55,234 nt of DNA from Alkalihalobacillus sp. BA299 (GCF_017745675.1 NZ_JAFLJM010000025.1:1-55234); one strand, 5' to 3'. Positions 17,500-27,566 are shown, counted from the stretch's first letter. Notes: generated by a model from the sequence alone, not told the origin. Numbers and translations: made by a program.

Positions 17500-19029
17500 T
17501 TTTTCTTTTAATTGAACGTAAGGCTCTTTCTCGGGTGAATATATTAATGCTTGATTCACAGCTTGAAAGGCCTTTTCAGTTTCATCTATCTGTACGTATA
17601 TAAGTGCAAGATTATAATGTGCTTCATGAAATTCAGGTCGTAACTCAACAGTACGAATAAAATTCTTTTCAGCATCTTTAAGATTTCTTAAATGTACTTC
17701 TGTAAATCCTAACAAAAAATAGTATTCAGGTAAGTCAAGATTTCTCTCTTCCAAAGATAATAATAACGAATAGGCTTCTTCGTACTCTTCTTCCTCCAAC
17801 AATTCTTGAGCAAACTGCAGGTGTATCATTGGTTCTCCCGCCTTTTGATCATTTATCATTCCAAACGTAAATAAGCCATACCCTAATATAACGACAATTA
17901 TAAAAAAAAGAAATTGTCTCATTCGGACGTTTTGACTAGGAAGCTGCACGACAAAAGAAGCTAGAAATCCACCAATTAACCCTCCTATATGTGCACTGTT
18001 ATCTATCATCGGGACTAGAAATCCTAAACTTATGTTAATAATAAGTATAACAATGACACTCATTCCCATTGTTCGAAAAAATAGTTTTCGGTGGTTTACA
18101 CCAAAGAACAGCAAGGCTCCAAAGCAACCAAATATAGCACCTGATGCACCCGCAGCCACTTGCTCGTTAAAGGCATAGCTAGATATTGAACCAAATATGC
18201 CTGCAATCATATAGATAAATAAAAAACGCAAGCTTCCGAAAATCTTCTCAACCGCACTACCTAAATAGAAAAGTGCTAATGAGTTCATAAAAAAATGAAT
18301 AAAACCGATATGTAAAAACATGGCTGTAATAAGTCGCCAATATTCTCCAGCTTCAATCAGAGGGTTATATTTAGCCCCATATTCTATTAAAGTTGCAATT
18401 CTCATACTGCCACCATTCCATTCAAGAACTCCAAACATGATGGCAACTGCAAGTAAGAAGAAATATGTAAGTACCGGCTTTCCATATGTAAAAATCGATT
18501 GTTCAGCATGTAATCGCTCTTCTGCCTTAGTTAAAACCTCAGTTCTCAAACGTCTAATCTCAACTTCAATTTCTTCAATAAACATATCTTCTATCGGTTT
18601 AGTATTCATTAAAAAAAGGTGCAACCGTTTAAGTTCTCTAGCTTTCTTATCGTAATCCGCTTCAATTAAATAGGAATGCATGACCGTTTTGTGTTGACCT
18701 ACCGTTAACGGTTCCAAAAATAAATGTTCCCATGAGTCAACAGGACCATAAGTAGAGACATAAATATTTTCCGCTACCATTTTACGAAAGCTGAGTTGTC
18801 TACGTAAATCATTGAACTTCACTAGAGTGGCTTGCATATCATCTTTTAATCGATTACTCCAGTTCATGTCTACTCGAAGCACTCGTATGACTTTAGGGAG
18901 CTTATCGTCTTCTTCTTCCAACCAAACCTCATTATACCTTGGGTTTACTTCAATAACTCGCATTCCTTTTTGGATGACAAGATGGTGGACAAGTTGCCAA
19001 TAAAAAAAATCCTGCTGCAAAGCGTCCAT
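17488..19029 (-). CDS. gluP: Rhomboid intramembrane serine protease GluP (YqgP)
   Basis: 513 residues, matching B. subtilis GluP (507). An N-terminal cytoplasmic domain (about 1-180) precedes a rhomboid core with catalytic Ser296 in GASGAIFG, His347 in NSAHIGG and Asn249 in HFFMNS. The C-terminal 110 residues form tetratricopeptide-like helices (FHEAHYNLALIYVQIDETEKAF). B. subtilis GluP has been linked to cleavage of the Mg transporter MgtE under manganese stress. The ATG lies 7 bp after the stop of the HAD phosphatase gene, in one operon. Confidence 0.94.
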   Translation of the reverse strand: MDALQQDFFYWQLVHHLVIQKGMRVIEVNPRYNEVWLEEEDDKLPKVIRVLRVDMNWSNRLKDDMQATLVKFNDLRRQLSFRKMVAENIYVSTYGPVDSWEHLFLEPLTVGQHKTVMHSYLIEADYDKKARELKRLHLFLMNTKPIEDMFIEEIEVEIRRLRTEVLTKAEERLHAEQSIFTYGKPVLTYFFLLAVAIMFGVLEWNGGSMRIATLIEYGAKYNPLIEAGEYWRLITAMFLHIGFIHFFMNSLALFYLGSAVEKIFGSLRFLFIYMIAGIFGSISSYAFNEQVAAGASGAIFGCFGALLFFGVNHRKLFFRTMGMSVIVILIINISLGFLVPMIDNSAHIGGLIGGFLASFVVQLPSQNVRMRQFLFFIIVVILGYGLFTFGMINDQKAGEPMIHLQFAQELLEEEEYEEAYSLLLSLEERNLDLPEYYFLLGFTEVHLRNLKDAEKNFIRTVELRPEFHEAHYNLALIYVQIDETEKAFQAVNQALIYSPEKEPYVQLKEKLKR

Positions 19030-19035
19030 TTCCCC

Positions 19036-19785
19036 TCACCCTTTCATTGATTGGTCATCTCTTAGTACATTCAATACTTCCGTTAGCTTCTGACAAGTTG
19101 CCAGCGGTTGATGGTTTGTAGCAGATGGCTTATCTCTTGTATTTAAATAAATCGCATCCCACCCCGCATCAATAGCACCGCAGATATCATGCTCCCAAGA
19201 GTCCCCAATAAATAATTTTTCTTTAGTTTCCCCAAGTTTTTGTAAAGCTATATCAAAAATTTTCCGGCTTGGCTTAGCCACTCCTAGTTCTTCGGATATA
19301 AAAATTTGGTCGTTACTAATGAAGCTAGCTAAGCCAATCTTTTCTACTTTTCGATATTGAGTATCTGCAGTACCATTCGTTATAATTCCAACGATAATCC
19401 CACTTTGTTGCAGTACACTCATTAGTTCGAACAATCCTTCATAAGGTTCACTAAAAGTATCCACAATATCATAATAATGGGCATGAAATGCATCTGCTTC
19501 TTCATCAGTATACGGTAATGCAAACTCCTTCATCGTATCGTGATAACGTAAACGACGATATGTCTTCGCATCAACTTTTTTGGTTTCGAATTTTTTCCAA
19601 TATATATCACTATATCTCTTAAAAGAATTAAACCACGTCGAAAGATCAAGTTGATTTTCTATCACGTTTTTTTCTAACCACTTCTGCTGTAGCTGTTCAA
19701 AGCAATAACAAATGGCCTTTTCAAAAGCCTCTTCATGACTGAATAATGTATTATCTAGATCAAAACAAATTGTTTTCCACTGCAA
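19036..19785 (-). CDS. HAD-superfamily hydrolase (YjjG-like)
   Basis: 249 residues. Motif I FDLDNTLF (two Asp), motif II IITNGT, motif III Lys in GVAKPSRKIF and motif IV FIGDSWEHDICGA are all present, with a helical cap between, so it should be an active phosphatase, possibly acting on nucleotides or small phosphoesters. A TTG start at 19785 is favoured because AAAGGGGGG precedes it by 7 nt; a longer ATG frame begins at 19809. Immediately upstream of gluP in the same transcript. Confidence 0.87.
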   Translation of the reverse strand: MQWKTICFDLDNTLFSHEEAFEKAICYCFEQLQQKWLEKNVIENQLDLSTWFNSFKRYSDIYWKKFETKKVDAKTYRRLRYHDTMKEFALPYTDEEADAFHAHYYDIVDTFSEPYEGLFELMSVLQQSGIIVGIITNGTADTQYRKVEKIGLASFISNDQIFISEELGVAKPSRKIFDIALQKLGETKEKLFIGDSWEHDICGAIDAGWDAIYLNTRDKPSATNHQPLATCQKLTEVLNVLRDDQSMKG

Positions 19786-19857
19786 AAACACGCCCCCCTT
19801 TCTTTCCATATTATATCAATTTTAATCTATTCCTTCAGCACTTACATAAATATGATA

Positions 19858-19883
19858 AAAAGCACTGCCGCTCTTGACAGTGC
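19858..19883 (-). terminator. Terminator after the 65-residue ORF
   Basis: Minus-strand GCACTG (19878-19883) with CAGTGC (19862-19867), followed by TTTTTATC. It lies 17 bp beyond the stop codon at 19900. Confidence 0.8.
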
Positions 19884-19899
19884 CTCGTATGACTATAAA

Positions 19900-20097
19900 T
19901 TATGAGTTATTCATGGCTCCTGTTTTTGGGCCAAACATCATTTCTGACATAAACTTTTTTCTTAAACCTGGAATTTTCATCGTCAACTGCACTGCAGTCT
20001 TTCTAATCCACCTTTGTCCAAGTAATACGTTTAAAATTCGATATCGAAAACGATAGGCAATATAGACAATAATGAGCATGAATATTCTAGATATCAA
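19900..20097 (-). CDS. Small basic membrane-associated protein, unknown
   Basis: 65 residues, not recognised. A hydrophobic N-terminus (about residues 4-15) is followed by a basic, arginine- and lysine-rich segment (YRFRYRILNVLLGQRWIRK) and a methionine-containing tail. Start is TTG at 20097 with GGAGGAG 6 nt upstream, and a good terminator follows, so it is likely a real gene. It lies between ldh and the HAD gene, same strand. Confidence 0.65.
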   Translation of the reverse strand: MISRIFMLIIVYIAYRFRYRILNVLLGQRWIRKTAVQLTMKIPGLRKKFMSEMMFGPKTGAMNNS

Positions 20098-20153
20098 GTA
20101 AATCTCCTCCTTCGCTCATAATTTGCCTATTTCACGTTGAACTTATTCTCTTT

Positions 20154-21170
<1,017 letters not shown>

Positions 21171-21233
21171 ACTTTTTAGGGATTTGAAAACGTTGCATTC
21201 ATGGCAATTTTGTTACAATACTATATTAAGGAA

Positions 21234-22244
21234 CTATAAGCCAATATACTTCGAATAAATGGCTTTCGCCTTTGCTATATCTTCAGTTCCTTGTACAAGT
21301 GCACGACCGTCTGAAAATAGTACGATTTTTCCACCATCATTTAATTGAGCTCGTAATAAAAAGGGTGTTTTTTGGACGGACGCTACTTTACTTAACCGTG
21401 TTTCCCACTCACTTAAATCAAAGACTTTCCTCATATGGAATTGTACCGTTTCACGCCCGCACAGAGAAGTTACTTGGTCTTTACCCATTTCTAAAGCAGG
21501 ATATTTTTTTTGTTGGCAAGTTGGACATTCTTTATCTGCTGCAGTAAATTTAAGCTCATATGTATGATTTCGCCAAACATCAAATGTCATGAGACTTCGG
21601 CGTTGTTCTTTTGCTCCAACTAAGTACTTCATAGCTTCTACCACTTGGTAAGAAGCAACTATGTCAACAACAGGAGAAATAACACCAATCATATCACATG
21701 TTTGCCCACCCGTTTCTCCTTCTTTAATAAAACAACGTAAACAAGGGGTTTCACCCGGCACGAATAAAGCCGACATCCCTCTTGAGCTGACTGCACCTCC
21801 ATAGACAAAAGGTATTCCTTTTTTAAAACAAATGTCATTTAAAAGGAAGCGGGTTTGAAAGTTGTCGGTCCCATCAAGAACAATGTCCATACCTTCAATG
21901 AATTCATCTATATTTTGCAATGTTACATCACTAACTATTCCTTCAACTTTTACATTTGAGTTAATCTGTGCTAACTTTTGTTCAGCAGCAATCGCCTTCG
22001 GAAGCGCCTCTACCACATCTTTTTCAGTAAAAAGCATTTGCCTTTGTAAATTACTCATTTCAACATAGTCTCTATCAATAACTCGAACAAAACCAACTCC
22101 AGCTCGAACGAGGTGATTAGCGAGTACCGTTCCAAGTGCCCCCATTCCAACAATAAGAGCACGACTTTGCGACAGTTTAATTTGCCCTTCTTCACCAATT
22201 GGTGAAAACAGCATTTGTCTAGAATAGCGTTCGTTTCCCTTCAT
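21234..22244 (-). CDS. thiF: ThiS adenylyltransferase ThiF (E1-like)
   Basis: 336 residues, as in B. subtilis ThiF. It adenylates the C-terminus of ThiS for sulfur transfer; MoeB is the close alternative. Visible: ATP-binding ALIVGMGALGTVLANHLVRAG, VIDRDYVEMSNLQRQ, the DGTDNFQTRFLLND block, and two CxxC pairs for structural zinc (CLRC and CPTC). The C-terminal ~80 residues form an extra domain. No moa or moe genes are seen, and the thi operon 13 kb away lacks thiF, so ThiF is the better call. It follows the DUF92 gene by 36 bp. Confidence 0.9.
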   Translation of the reverse strand: MKGNERYSRQMLFSPIGEEGQIKLSQSRALIVGMGALGTVLANHLVRAGVGFVRVIDRDYVEMSNLQRQMLFTEKDVVEALPKAIAAEQKLAQINSNVKVEGIVSDVTLQNIDEFIEGMDIVLDGTDNFQTRFLLNDICFKKGIPFVYGGAVSSRGMSALFVPGETPCLRCFIKEGETGGQTCDMIGVISPVVDIVASYQVVEAMKYLVGAKEQRRSLMTFDVWRNHTYELKFTAADKECPTCQQKKYPALEMGKDQVTSLCGRETVQFHMRKVFDLSEWETRLSKVASVQKTPFLLRAQLNDGGKIVLFSDGRALVQGTEDIAKAKAIYSKYIGL

Positions 22245-22280
22245 TTTTTCTCACCTTACTTTTCTATAGCTTTATAATGA

Positions 22281-23066
22281 TTAGAATAACATGATAAAAA
22301 GTGCACCAAAAATACTGCCGACTAACGTGCAGGCGAAGTTAACTACATCATTATTTATCAAGCGTAATCCTTTTATCTGCTTCGTTTTCTGTTGACAATG
22401 AAACAATTGTTCAGTCGTTATTTGACATATATTACATTGATATTCGACCTGAAAAAGTGCACCGATGAATGTATCAGAAAAATTTCCAATTATTCCAGCA
22501 ATCATAAGGAGACCTACCATTAATATACCATTAGCGTAATGATCATATAATAGCAGGCATGTACCGATACTTGAAATCAATAATGCACCACATATGCCAG
22601 CTAGAGTCCCAGCTGTCGAAATCGCTCCTGAAGTTCCTTGTGTTACACGTTTTTGCTTTAAAATATGATAAGGCAACCCTTTACTTAAACCACCAATTTC
22701 AGAAGACCAAGTATCGCTATTTGCAGCGGCTAAAGCACCGATAAAAGCACCAATCCAAACTAGATCATTAGTAAAGAAAAACAATAGTGAAATCAACGCA
22801 GCAATACCACCATTTGCAACCACTTGCATTGCATCTCTTCGCTCTCCTTTTTCAACAACCTCATTTCTTTTAGCGCTTTTTTTGTAGGAACTCCAAAAAG
22901 TAGAGGATATGAAAAAGGAAGCTAATACGAGAAGTCCACCTATTTCTAACCCTAACGCAATACAACTTCCAATACCAATTGCAGCCACCATACCTGAACA
23001 GGATAGCTTATCAAACCAGTAGGCTATCCCAGCGAGTAACACGACACCTATTACAGACAAAATCAA
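22281..23066 (-). CDS. DUF92 family integral membrane protein
   Basis: 261 residues with about seven hydrophobic helices. The family signature AAANSDTWSSEIGGLSKG is present, along with the cysteine-containing loop YQCNICQITTEQLFHC. DUF92 includes the plant phytyl-phosphate kinase VTE6, so a lipid-phosphate kinase-type role is possible but unproven in bacteria. TTG at 23066 overlaps the yqgN stop by 3 bp (TTGA), indicating translational coupling; no strong separate ribosome site is seen. Confidence 0.8.
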   Translation of the reverse strand: MILSVIGVVLLAGIAYWFDKLSCSGMVAAIGIGSCIALGLEIGGLLVLASFFISSTFWSSYKKSAKRNEVVEKGERRDAMQVVANGGIAALISLLFFFTNDLVWIGAFIGALAAANSDTWSSEIGGLSKGLPYHILKQKRVTQGTSGAISTAGTLAGICGALLISSIGTCLLLYDHYANGILMVGLLMIAGIIGNFSDTFIGALFQVEYQCNICQITTEQLFHCQQKTKQIKGLRLINNDVVNFACTLVGSIFGALFIMLF

Positions 23067-23626
23067 CTTACGTACACCCGATCTTCTGTAACTATCATTT
23101 GAACAGGAATGTCAAATGGCTCAAGGGGTATACCATGAATTAACTGTTGTTCAAAAGCAAGTGCACAGGTATGACCTTGATAATCGACTAGGTATCGATC
23201 ATAGTAACCTCCACCATACCCTAAACGATTCCCACTTGTGTCAAAAGCTACCCCTGGCACAATGATCAAATCGATACGGTCACGTTCATAAGGTAAGCAA
23301 ACTTGTACATTAGGTTCTTTTAATTGAAAATATGTACTTTCAAGGTCATTAAAATCATTAATTTGAAAGAAAACCATTTCACTTGTTTCGGGATAAGTTT
23401 TGGGGGCAACGATCGTTTTCCCTTCTTCCCATGCTCTTTCAATGATCTCATATGTATTAACTTCATTTCCTTTTGAAATTGTAATGGCGATCGTATTTGC
23501 CTCTTTCCATAATGCAGTTGAACATAAATGCTCTTTTATTTTATCACTTTTGCTCTTATATTCTTCTGTACTCATTTTCGTTAATTTACTTTTGACCAGT
23601 GATCGTAATTCTTTTTTTTCATGCAT
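23063..23626 (-). CDS. yqgN: 5-formyltetrahydrofolate cyclo-ligase
   Basis: 187 residues, equal to B. subtilis YqgN. ATP-dependent conversion of 5-formyl-THF to 5,10-methenyl-THF. The C-terminal signature RLGYGGGYYDRYL is present, along with VVAPKTYPETSEM-type substrate loop sequence and IDLIIVPGVAFD. The ATG at 23626 follows GGAGGTG; a longer frame begins at 23695 but runs into a repeat element and lacks a site. Order yqgN-rpmG is conserved with B. subtilis. Confidence 0.93.
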   Translation of the reverse strand: MHEKKELRSLVKSKLTKMSTEEYKSKSDKIKEHLCSTALWKEANTIAITISKGNEVNTYEIIERAWEEGKTIVAPKTYPETSEMVFFQINDFNDLESTYFQLKEPNVQVCLPYERDRIDLIIVPGVAFDTSGNRLGYGGGYYDRYLVDYQGHTCALAFEQQLIHGIPLEPFDIPVQMIVTEDRVYVS

Positions 23627-23656
23627 GCTCACACCTCCAGTCATATTCATTTTATT

Positions 23657-23930
23657 TGGCGTGAAGAACCAAGCATCCGCTTGGCTACAGTCCAAAAAAC
23701 AAATAGCAATAATCTTTTAGGAAAGCTGTCTTCGTAAACTTTGTTGCTATTGGACCGTTTTTTGAACATAAATCACCCCTAATGGACAAATTCATTTGTC
23801 CATCTGGCTGATTTATGTTCAAAGGCTTCACGCCAAAGCGTGAAGAACCAAGCATCCGCTTGGTTAACGGTTCAATAGCTAAAAGCAACAATCTTTTAGA
23901 AAAGAGCCTTTAGGAAAGAGCCTTTTATTT
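23657..23930. repeat. Nested palindromic/direct repeat element between rpmG and yqgN
   Basis: Two ~74-bp direct copies (about 23657-23730 and 23837-23910) share GCGTGAAGAACCAAGCATCC, GCTTGG, and ATCTTTTAG.AAAG. Between them is a perfect 15-bp inverted repeat TTTGAACATAAATCA/TGATTTATGTTCAAA (23761-23775 with 23809-23823) enclosing a second perfect hairpin ATGGACAAA/TTTGTCCAT (23782-23790 with 23795-23803). A third, inverted partial copy (TTTGTTGCTATTGGACCGTT) lies at about 23732-23755. No believable protein is encoded. Confidence 0.8.
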
Positions 23931-23941
23931 AGAAAACCACG

Positions 23942-24009
23942 ACTTTTGCACTTTAGTCGAAAGTGCAAAAAAGACCGCAAATCCTAAAATTATAGGGTTT
24001 TTGCGGTCT
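23942..24009 (-). terminator. Tandem hairpins terminating rpmG
   Basis: On the minus strand the first stem AGACCGCAAA/TTTGCGGTCT (24000-24009 with 23972-23981) is followed by TTTTTT. A second stem TTTTGCACTTT/AAAGTGCAAAA (23960-23970 with 23944-23954) comes right after. Two hairpins in a row suggest efficient termination or 3'-end protection. Confidence 0.85.
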
Positions 24010-24021
24010 CATTTGATTACC

Positions 24022-24171
24022 TTACTTCGTTTCACGGTGTAAAGTATGTTTCTTAAGTCTTGGGCAATATTTTTTTAGCTCAATACGCTCAGGGTTTGTG
24101 CGTTTATTTTTAGTAGTGATGTAGTTACGATCACCAGTTTCAGTGCAAGCTAAAGTTACTTGTACGCGCAT
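24022..24171 (-). CDS. rpmG: Ribosomal protein L33 (cysteine-poor form)
   Basis: 49 residues: begins [20 protein letters not shown] and ends [11 protein letters not shown]33 sits in the 50S subunit near the E site. Zinc-binding L33 has two CxxC pairs; here only one Cys remains at each place (Cys9 in ACTETG, Cys36 in YCPRLK), so this is the zinc-free type. The ATG follows TTTGGAGGGAG. Location between yqgN and the GH15 gene matches rpmGA of B. subtilis. Confidence 0.96.
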   Translation of the reverse strand: MRVQVTLACTETGDRNYITTKNKRTNPERIELKKYCPRLKKHTLHRETK

Positions 24172-24254
24172 TATGTTCTCCCTCCAAATCTCATGTTTTC
24201 ATTCATACCTTTAAATGATAGCAAAGATAAGCCAAGGTAGCAAGTGTATCTTTT

Positions 24255-26231
24255 TTACACTTTATAGGATAACCTTTTAAACACTTGGTTATAGTCGTTC
24301 ATCACATCTACAAAGGTTGCGTGTGACCACGTAAGCGGCGCTACTGACAGTGGTTCACCTGTATAGGGATGGATTTGTTCAGGCAATAAACCACTACTTA
24401 ATGAATGTTCACACACCCATTGAAAGATTTCATAAGCTGGCTGTAGCTCATCTAAGCTTTCTGCTTGAAGAATGTGCCATTTAGCCACCCATAACGAACA
24501 AATAATCCAAGGGTTTCCTGGTACCTCTTTTACATCATCTGATTGCTTAAAATACGTATCATTTTCATACCTGGCATATCCACCAACTTTTGTTTTTAAT
24601 CTAAGCTGTTCACTAACTAGACTCATCGTCTTCCTTACTTTCTCTTCCTTTGCATCATATAGTCCAAAAGCAAAAAGACCGAAAAGACTACTTTCAGGAG
24701 TTTGATCTCGTTCAATTTCTCCAGTTGCTTCATCTTTATAAATCCCTCTATAAAAAACCCCAATTTTCGTATCAAAAAGATGTTGTTCTATGCCTTCTTT
24801 TATTCGTTTAGCACCTTGTTCATACCGCTCAGCACTCTCTTCTTCACCTAAAAGGTTAGCAAAACGAGAAGCAGCTAATAAACCACCATAAACAGCACTT
24901 GCAGTAAATGTAAAGATACCCCGACGCTCTTCCCATAAATCATAAGAAGGGGCAGGTAAACTTAACTCTTCATCAATAAAGCATAATAAAAATTCGGCAC
25001 TAGGACGAACGAGTGGTCGGTAAAGAGATTGCGCAAATTCAATATCACCAGTAGCCGCATAATCTTCCCAGAACGCCCATAATACAAGAGCTGTTTCATC
25101 TTCTTGTATAGGCAATTGCTCCTCACCACTAGCACCAATAAGCGGATGCCAGCTTGAACCAATCGAACCATCAGGGTTGTACTTATGAAATAAATAACCA
25201 TCATCTGATAACACTTCACTACACCGTCGAAAGAAATTACGAACCATTCCGTGATACCCCGCTTTAACCATTGCTTGTGCAATCAGTGCTCCATCTCTTG
25301 GCCACATATAGCTATAATGGTCTTGATTATATTGAAGGATATCCGAATCGTTGGCAGCAATAATATAGCCATTTTCATTGGTTTGCGTACGAATAACGAG
25401 AAGACTTCGCTTGTATAAGTTAATCATCTCGGGAGAAAAGTTAGCTGCTAACACTTCCCCTTTATTAACCCAACTTTTCCAATACGTATGAATTTTATTT
25501 AATGTTTGTTGAATACCAGTTTCAACGACGTACTCATTTAATGCTTGTACATCCTTTAACGATTTACCTACAGTCATCCAATAATAAGCTTCTTGTGTCG
25601 ATTTAGGTGTAAGTACTCCCTCTAATGAAAATGTACTATCAACAGAACCTTGTGCGATTGGATTAAAATGCAGCTTTCCGTCTTCAGCATCACGAAAAGT
25701 TCCTTCTTGTGCATGAAAACGTTTAACACCTGTTGTGTATTGCTTAATACCTTCTTCACCAAAACAACCGTTAAACAAAAAGTAACGATTTCTTTTATAA
25801 TGGATCATCGTTCGGTCCTGAGGTGAAAAGAAGGCTGTATCGCCTACTTCATTTTCGTATATAGCGAGGTCTTGGTGAAAAAACAATTTAATTTCGCGCT
25901 CTTCCTCTGACAAATTTTCGATGGAAAATTTACGGATAAACACCATTTCCCGTTGATGCACACCTTCTTCTACTCGAATTGCTATTTTTTGTTCTGGTAA
26001 TACGGCTTGACTATTCGTTACTAAAGAGTCATCATGGTAGTCGGTTTGAATGGTCCATTGATTAGAGTTCAACCAAAAAAAGGCATTGTCAATCCAGACT
26101 CCAATCCTATTCGGATGTCCTTGGACATGATTTTGATGACCGACATACGGGAAGTAAATATCTCTTACTTGTAAATCCTTATCAATATTAACGAGTAGTT
26201 TACCGTTCCCTACTACAAGTTCTCTAGGCAA
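24255..26231 (-). CDS. Glycoside hydrolase family 15 protein
   Basis: 658 residues. An N-terminal beta-sandwich domain (about 1-260) is followed by an (alpha/alpha)6 barrel. The barrel has YSYMWPRDGALIA, SSWHPLIGASGEEQLPIQEDETALVLWA (general-acid Glu region), GNPWIICSLWVAKW and LLPEQIHPYTGEPLSVAPLTWSHA (second catalytic Glu region), typical of bacterial glucoamylase-type enzymes. No signal peptide, so a cytoplasmic enzyme hydrolysing alpha-linked glucosides. Start is TTG with GGGAGG 8 nt upstream. Absent from the B. subtilis yqg block; its own transcription unit. Confidence 0.92.
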   Translation of the reverse strand: MPRELVVGNGKLLVNIDKDLQVRDIYFPYVGHQNHVQGHPNRIGVWIDNAFFWLNSNQWTIQTDYHDDSLVTNSQAVLPEQKIAIRVEEGVHQREMVFIRKFSIENLSEEEREIKLFFHQDLAIYENEVGDTAFFSPQDRTMIHYKRNRYFLFNGCFGEEGIKQYTTGVKRFHAQEGTFRDAEDGKLHFNPIAQGSVDSTFSLEGVLTPKSTQEAYYWMTVGKSLKDVQALNEYVVETGIQQTLNKIHTYWKSWVNKGEVLAANFSPEMINLYKRSLLVIRTQTNENGYIIAANDSDILQYNQDHYSYMWPRDGALIAQAMVKAGYHGMVRNFFRRCSEVLSDDGYLFHKYNPDGSIGSSWHPLIGASGEEQLPIQEDETALVLWAFWEDYAATGDIEFAQSLYRPLVRPSAEFLLCFIDEELSLPAPSYDLWEERRGIFTFTASAVYGGLLAASRFANLLGEEESAERYEQGAKRIKEGIEQHLFDTKIGVFYRGIYKDEATGEIERDQTPESSLFGLFAFGLYDAKEEKVRKTMSLVSEQLRLKTKVGGYARYENDTYFKQSDDVKEVPGNPWIICSLWVAKWHILQAESLDELQPAYEIFQWVCEHSLSSGLLPEQIHPYTGEPLSVAPLTWSHATFVDVMNDYNQVFKRLSYKV

Positions 26232-26567
26232 AATAAAAACCTCCCTGTTATGTATGTTTATTTAAAGACTTAGCATATCAGCAAGTTCTATACGTCGACT
26301 TATTATTCTCATACATCTTTCCTTATCTTACTGTCCATCTTTTCTTCAAACAAGCAGTCTATTTTGTCTTATCTTGTCACACATCGAAGTTTCAAGGGTT
26401 ACCGAGCACAAAAAAAGTTTTTCTTCCATTTTTGCAACTAAATCCTTGATTTTATGAAGAATTTTGGTTTATTATGGGAAAACTTGAAAAGATGTATTGA
26501 CAAAGGCATGTATAATGAAAAGAGGCACAAAAATTTTTAAATTTAGAAGGCGAGAAAGGGGATTTAT
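26232..26567. promoter_or_regulatory. Divergent intergenic region between GH15 gene and a small membrane gene
   Basis: 336 bp of AT-rich DNA holding promoters for two diverging genes. A TATAAT is visible at 26511-26516 for the plus-strand gene, without a convincing -35 at 17 bp. No repeats or further ORF are seen. Confidence 0.4.
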
Positions 26568-26921
26568 ATGGAGGTCATCATCATTACACTTTTCGTCTTA
26601 GCAATTATTTTACTAATAGCTTCTTTTTTTATGAAGGACCGTACAAAAGACCTTGAAAATCAATTAGAAGGGTTTACAATGACTTTTATGCAGGAAATTT
26701 ACCAGCTAAAGAAAAAAATAACGATTTTAGAAGAAGAGCTATTACCTAGTAGAGAAGACCCTTATTTAAGTCCAATGAAAAAAAATACAACGAGTGGACT
26801 TATTAATGAAGTAGCTACCTATTACGATGCTGGTTATTCGATAGAAAAAATTGCAGAATTAACAACCCTATCAGATAGTGAAGTCCTTGGATTGATTGCA
26901 GCCTATCAACGTAAGGAATGA
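26568..26921 (+). CDS. Small membrane-anchored coiled-coil protein with HTH-like tail
   Basis: 117 residues. One N-terminal membrane helix (about 3-21), a short coiled-coil (residues about 28-60: LENQLEG..., [15 protein letters not shown]), and a C-terminal helical segment [29 protein letters not shown] resembling a helix-turn-helix. Position and length suggest a counterpart of B. subtilis YqzD, but this is from memory of synteny only. Overlaps the next gene frame by 4 bp if its upstream ATG is used. Confidence 0.65.
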   Translation: MEVIIITLFVLAIILLIASFFMKDRTKDLENQLEGFTMTFMQEIYQLKKKITILEEELLPSREDPYLSPMKKNTTSGLINEVATYYDAGYSIEKIAELTTLSDSEVLGLIAAYQRKE

Positions 26922-26941
26922 TGAAAGAAACGAGGGATAAA

Positions 26942-27427
26942 ATGACGAAAAAAACAGTGCAAGGAGTAGGGGCAGGAATTTTGCTCGCTACTAGTATTTT
27001 TGCATATATGTACTTTTTTCAGACGTCGCAAACAGAAATAGAGCAAGAGGATATTGAAATTCCTGAAATAGAATTAAGTAGTGAGGAAATGATGGAAATA
27101 TTAAAAGATCAAGGCTTTATCGTCATGGACGAAGATGAATATCAAGTACTACTAAAAGGGAAAGAAGAAGCTGAAACAGAAGAAGCTCAAGATAGTGAAG
27201 TAGAGCCACAGCCTCAAGCTATCCATTATACAATTATTGAGATTCAAAGCGGGATGAGTAGTACAGAAGTAGCAAACTATTTAGAAAAAGTATATGTCTT
27301 AGAGGACACAACCGAGTTTCTCCAATTTCTACATGAGAATGAGCTAACTCATCAAATAAAGGCGGGCGAATTTGAGCTAAATAGTACAATGAGTGTCGAG
27401 GAAATTGCATTAGAAATTACACAATAA
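26942..27427 (+). CDS. MltG/YceG-like anchored protein without catalytic domain
   Basis: 161 residues. N-terminal membrane helix (about 8-25), an acidic linker rich in Glu, then a C-terminal ~60-residue domain IEIQSGMSSTEVANYLEKVYVL...IKAGEFELNSTMSVEEIALEI that resembles the LysM-like N-terminal domain of endolytic transglycosylase MltG. The MltG catalytic domain is missing. The ATG at 26942 with GAGGG upstream is preferred; an in-frame ATG at 26918 overlaps the preceding stop. Probably the counterpart of B. subtilis YqzC (inferred). Next to pbpA, so a role in peptidoglycan synthesis is plausible. Confidence 0.65.
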   Translation: MTKKTVQGVGAGILLATSIFAYMYFFQTSQTEIEQEDIEIPEIELSSEEMMEILKDQGFIVMDEDEYQVLLKGKEEAETEEAQDSEVEPQPQAIHYTIIEIQSGMSSTEVANYLEKVYVLEDTTEFLQFLHENELTHQIKAGEFELNSTMSVEEIALEITQ

Positions 27428-27432
27428 ATACT

Positions 27433-27562
27433 TAAGAAAAGCGTAAGCGCCCGTTTACCGACGTACGGACTAGCCTCGGCCGCAGGAGATAAAGGAAACA
27501 CGGAGTAGCGCTAGCGAGCCGATGGCACCTGCAGCAAGACATCCTCGAAATTTCTTATTCTT
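27433..27562. repeat. Dispersed intergenic repeat, copy R1 (internally deleted)
   Basis: Starts AAGAAAAGCGTAAGCGCCCG and ends CTCGAAATTTCTTATTCTT. It shares both ends with R2 (33974-34220), but lacks R2's central ~115 bp; the junction sits at a repeated GAKCCGAT word, consistent with deletion between short repeats. It is inserted between the MltG-like gene and its terminator. Confidence 0.8.
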
Positions 27563-27566
27563 CAAA

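Noticed and set aside
21185..21197. Catabolite-responsive (cre) site before ldh
   Set aside because: TGAAAACGTTGCA has a perfect left half but is one base short of the cre consensus on the right; kept only as a note with the Rex site.
23685..23891. Minus-strand ORF of 68 codons
   Set aside because: It lies entirely inside the palindromic repeat region and has no binding site; apparent coding is due to repeats.
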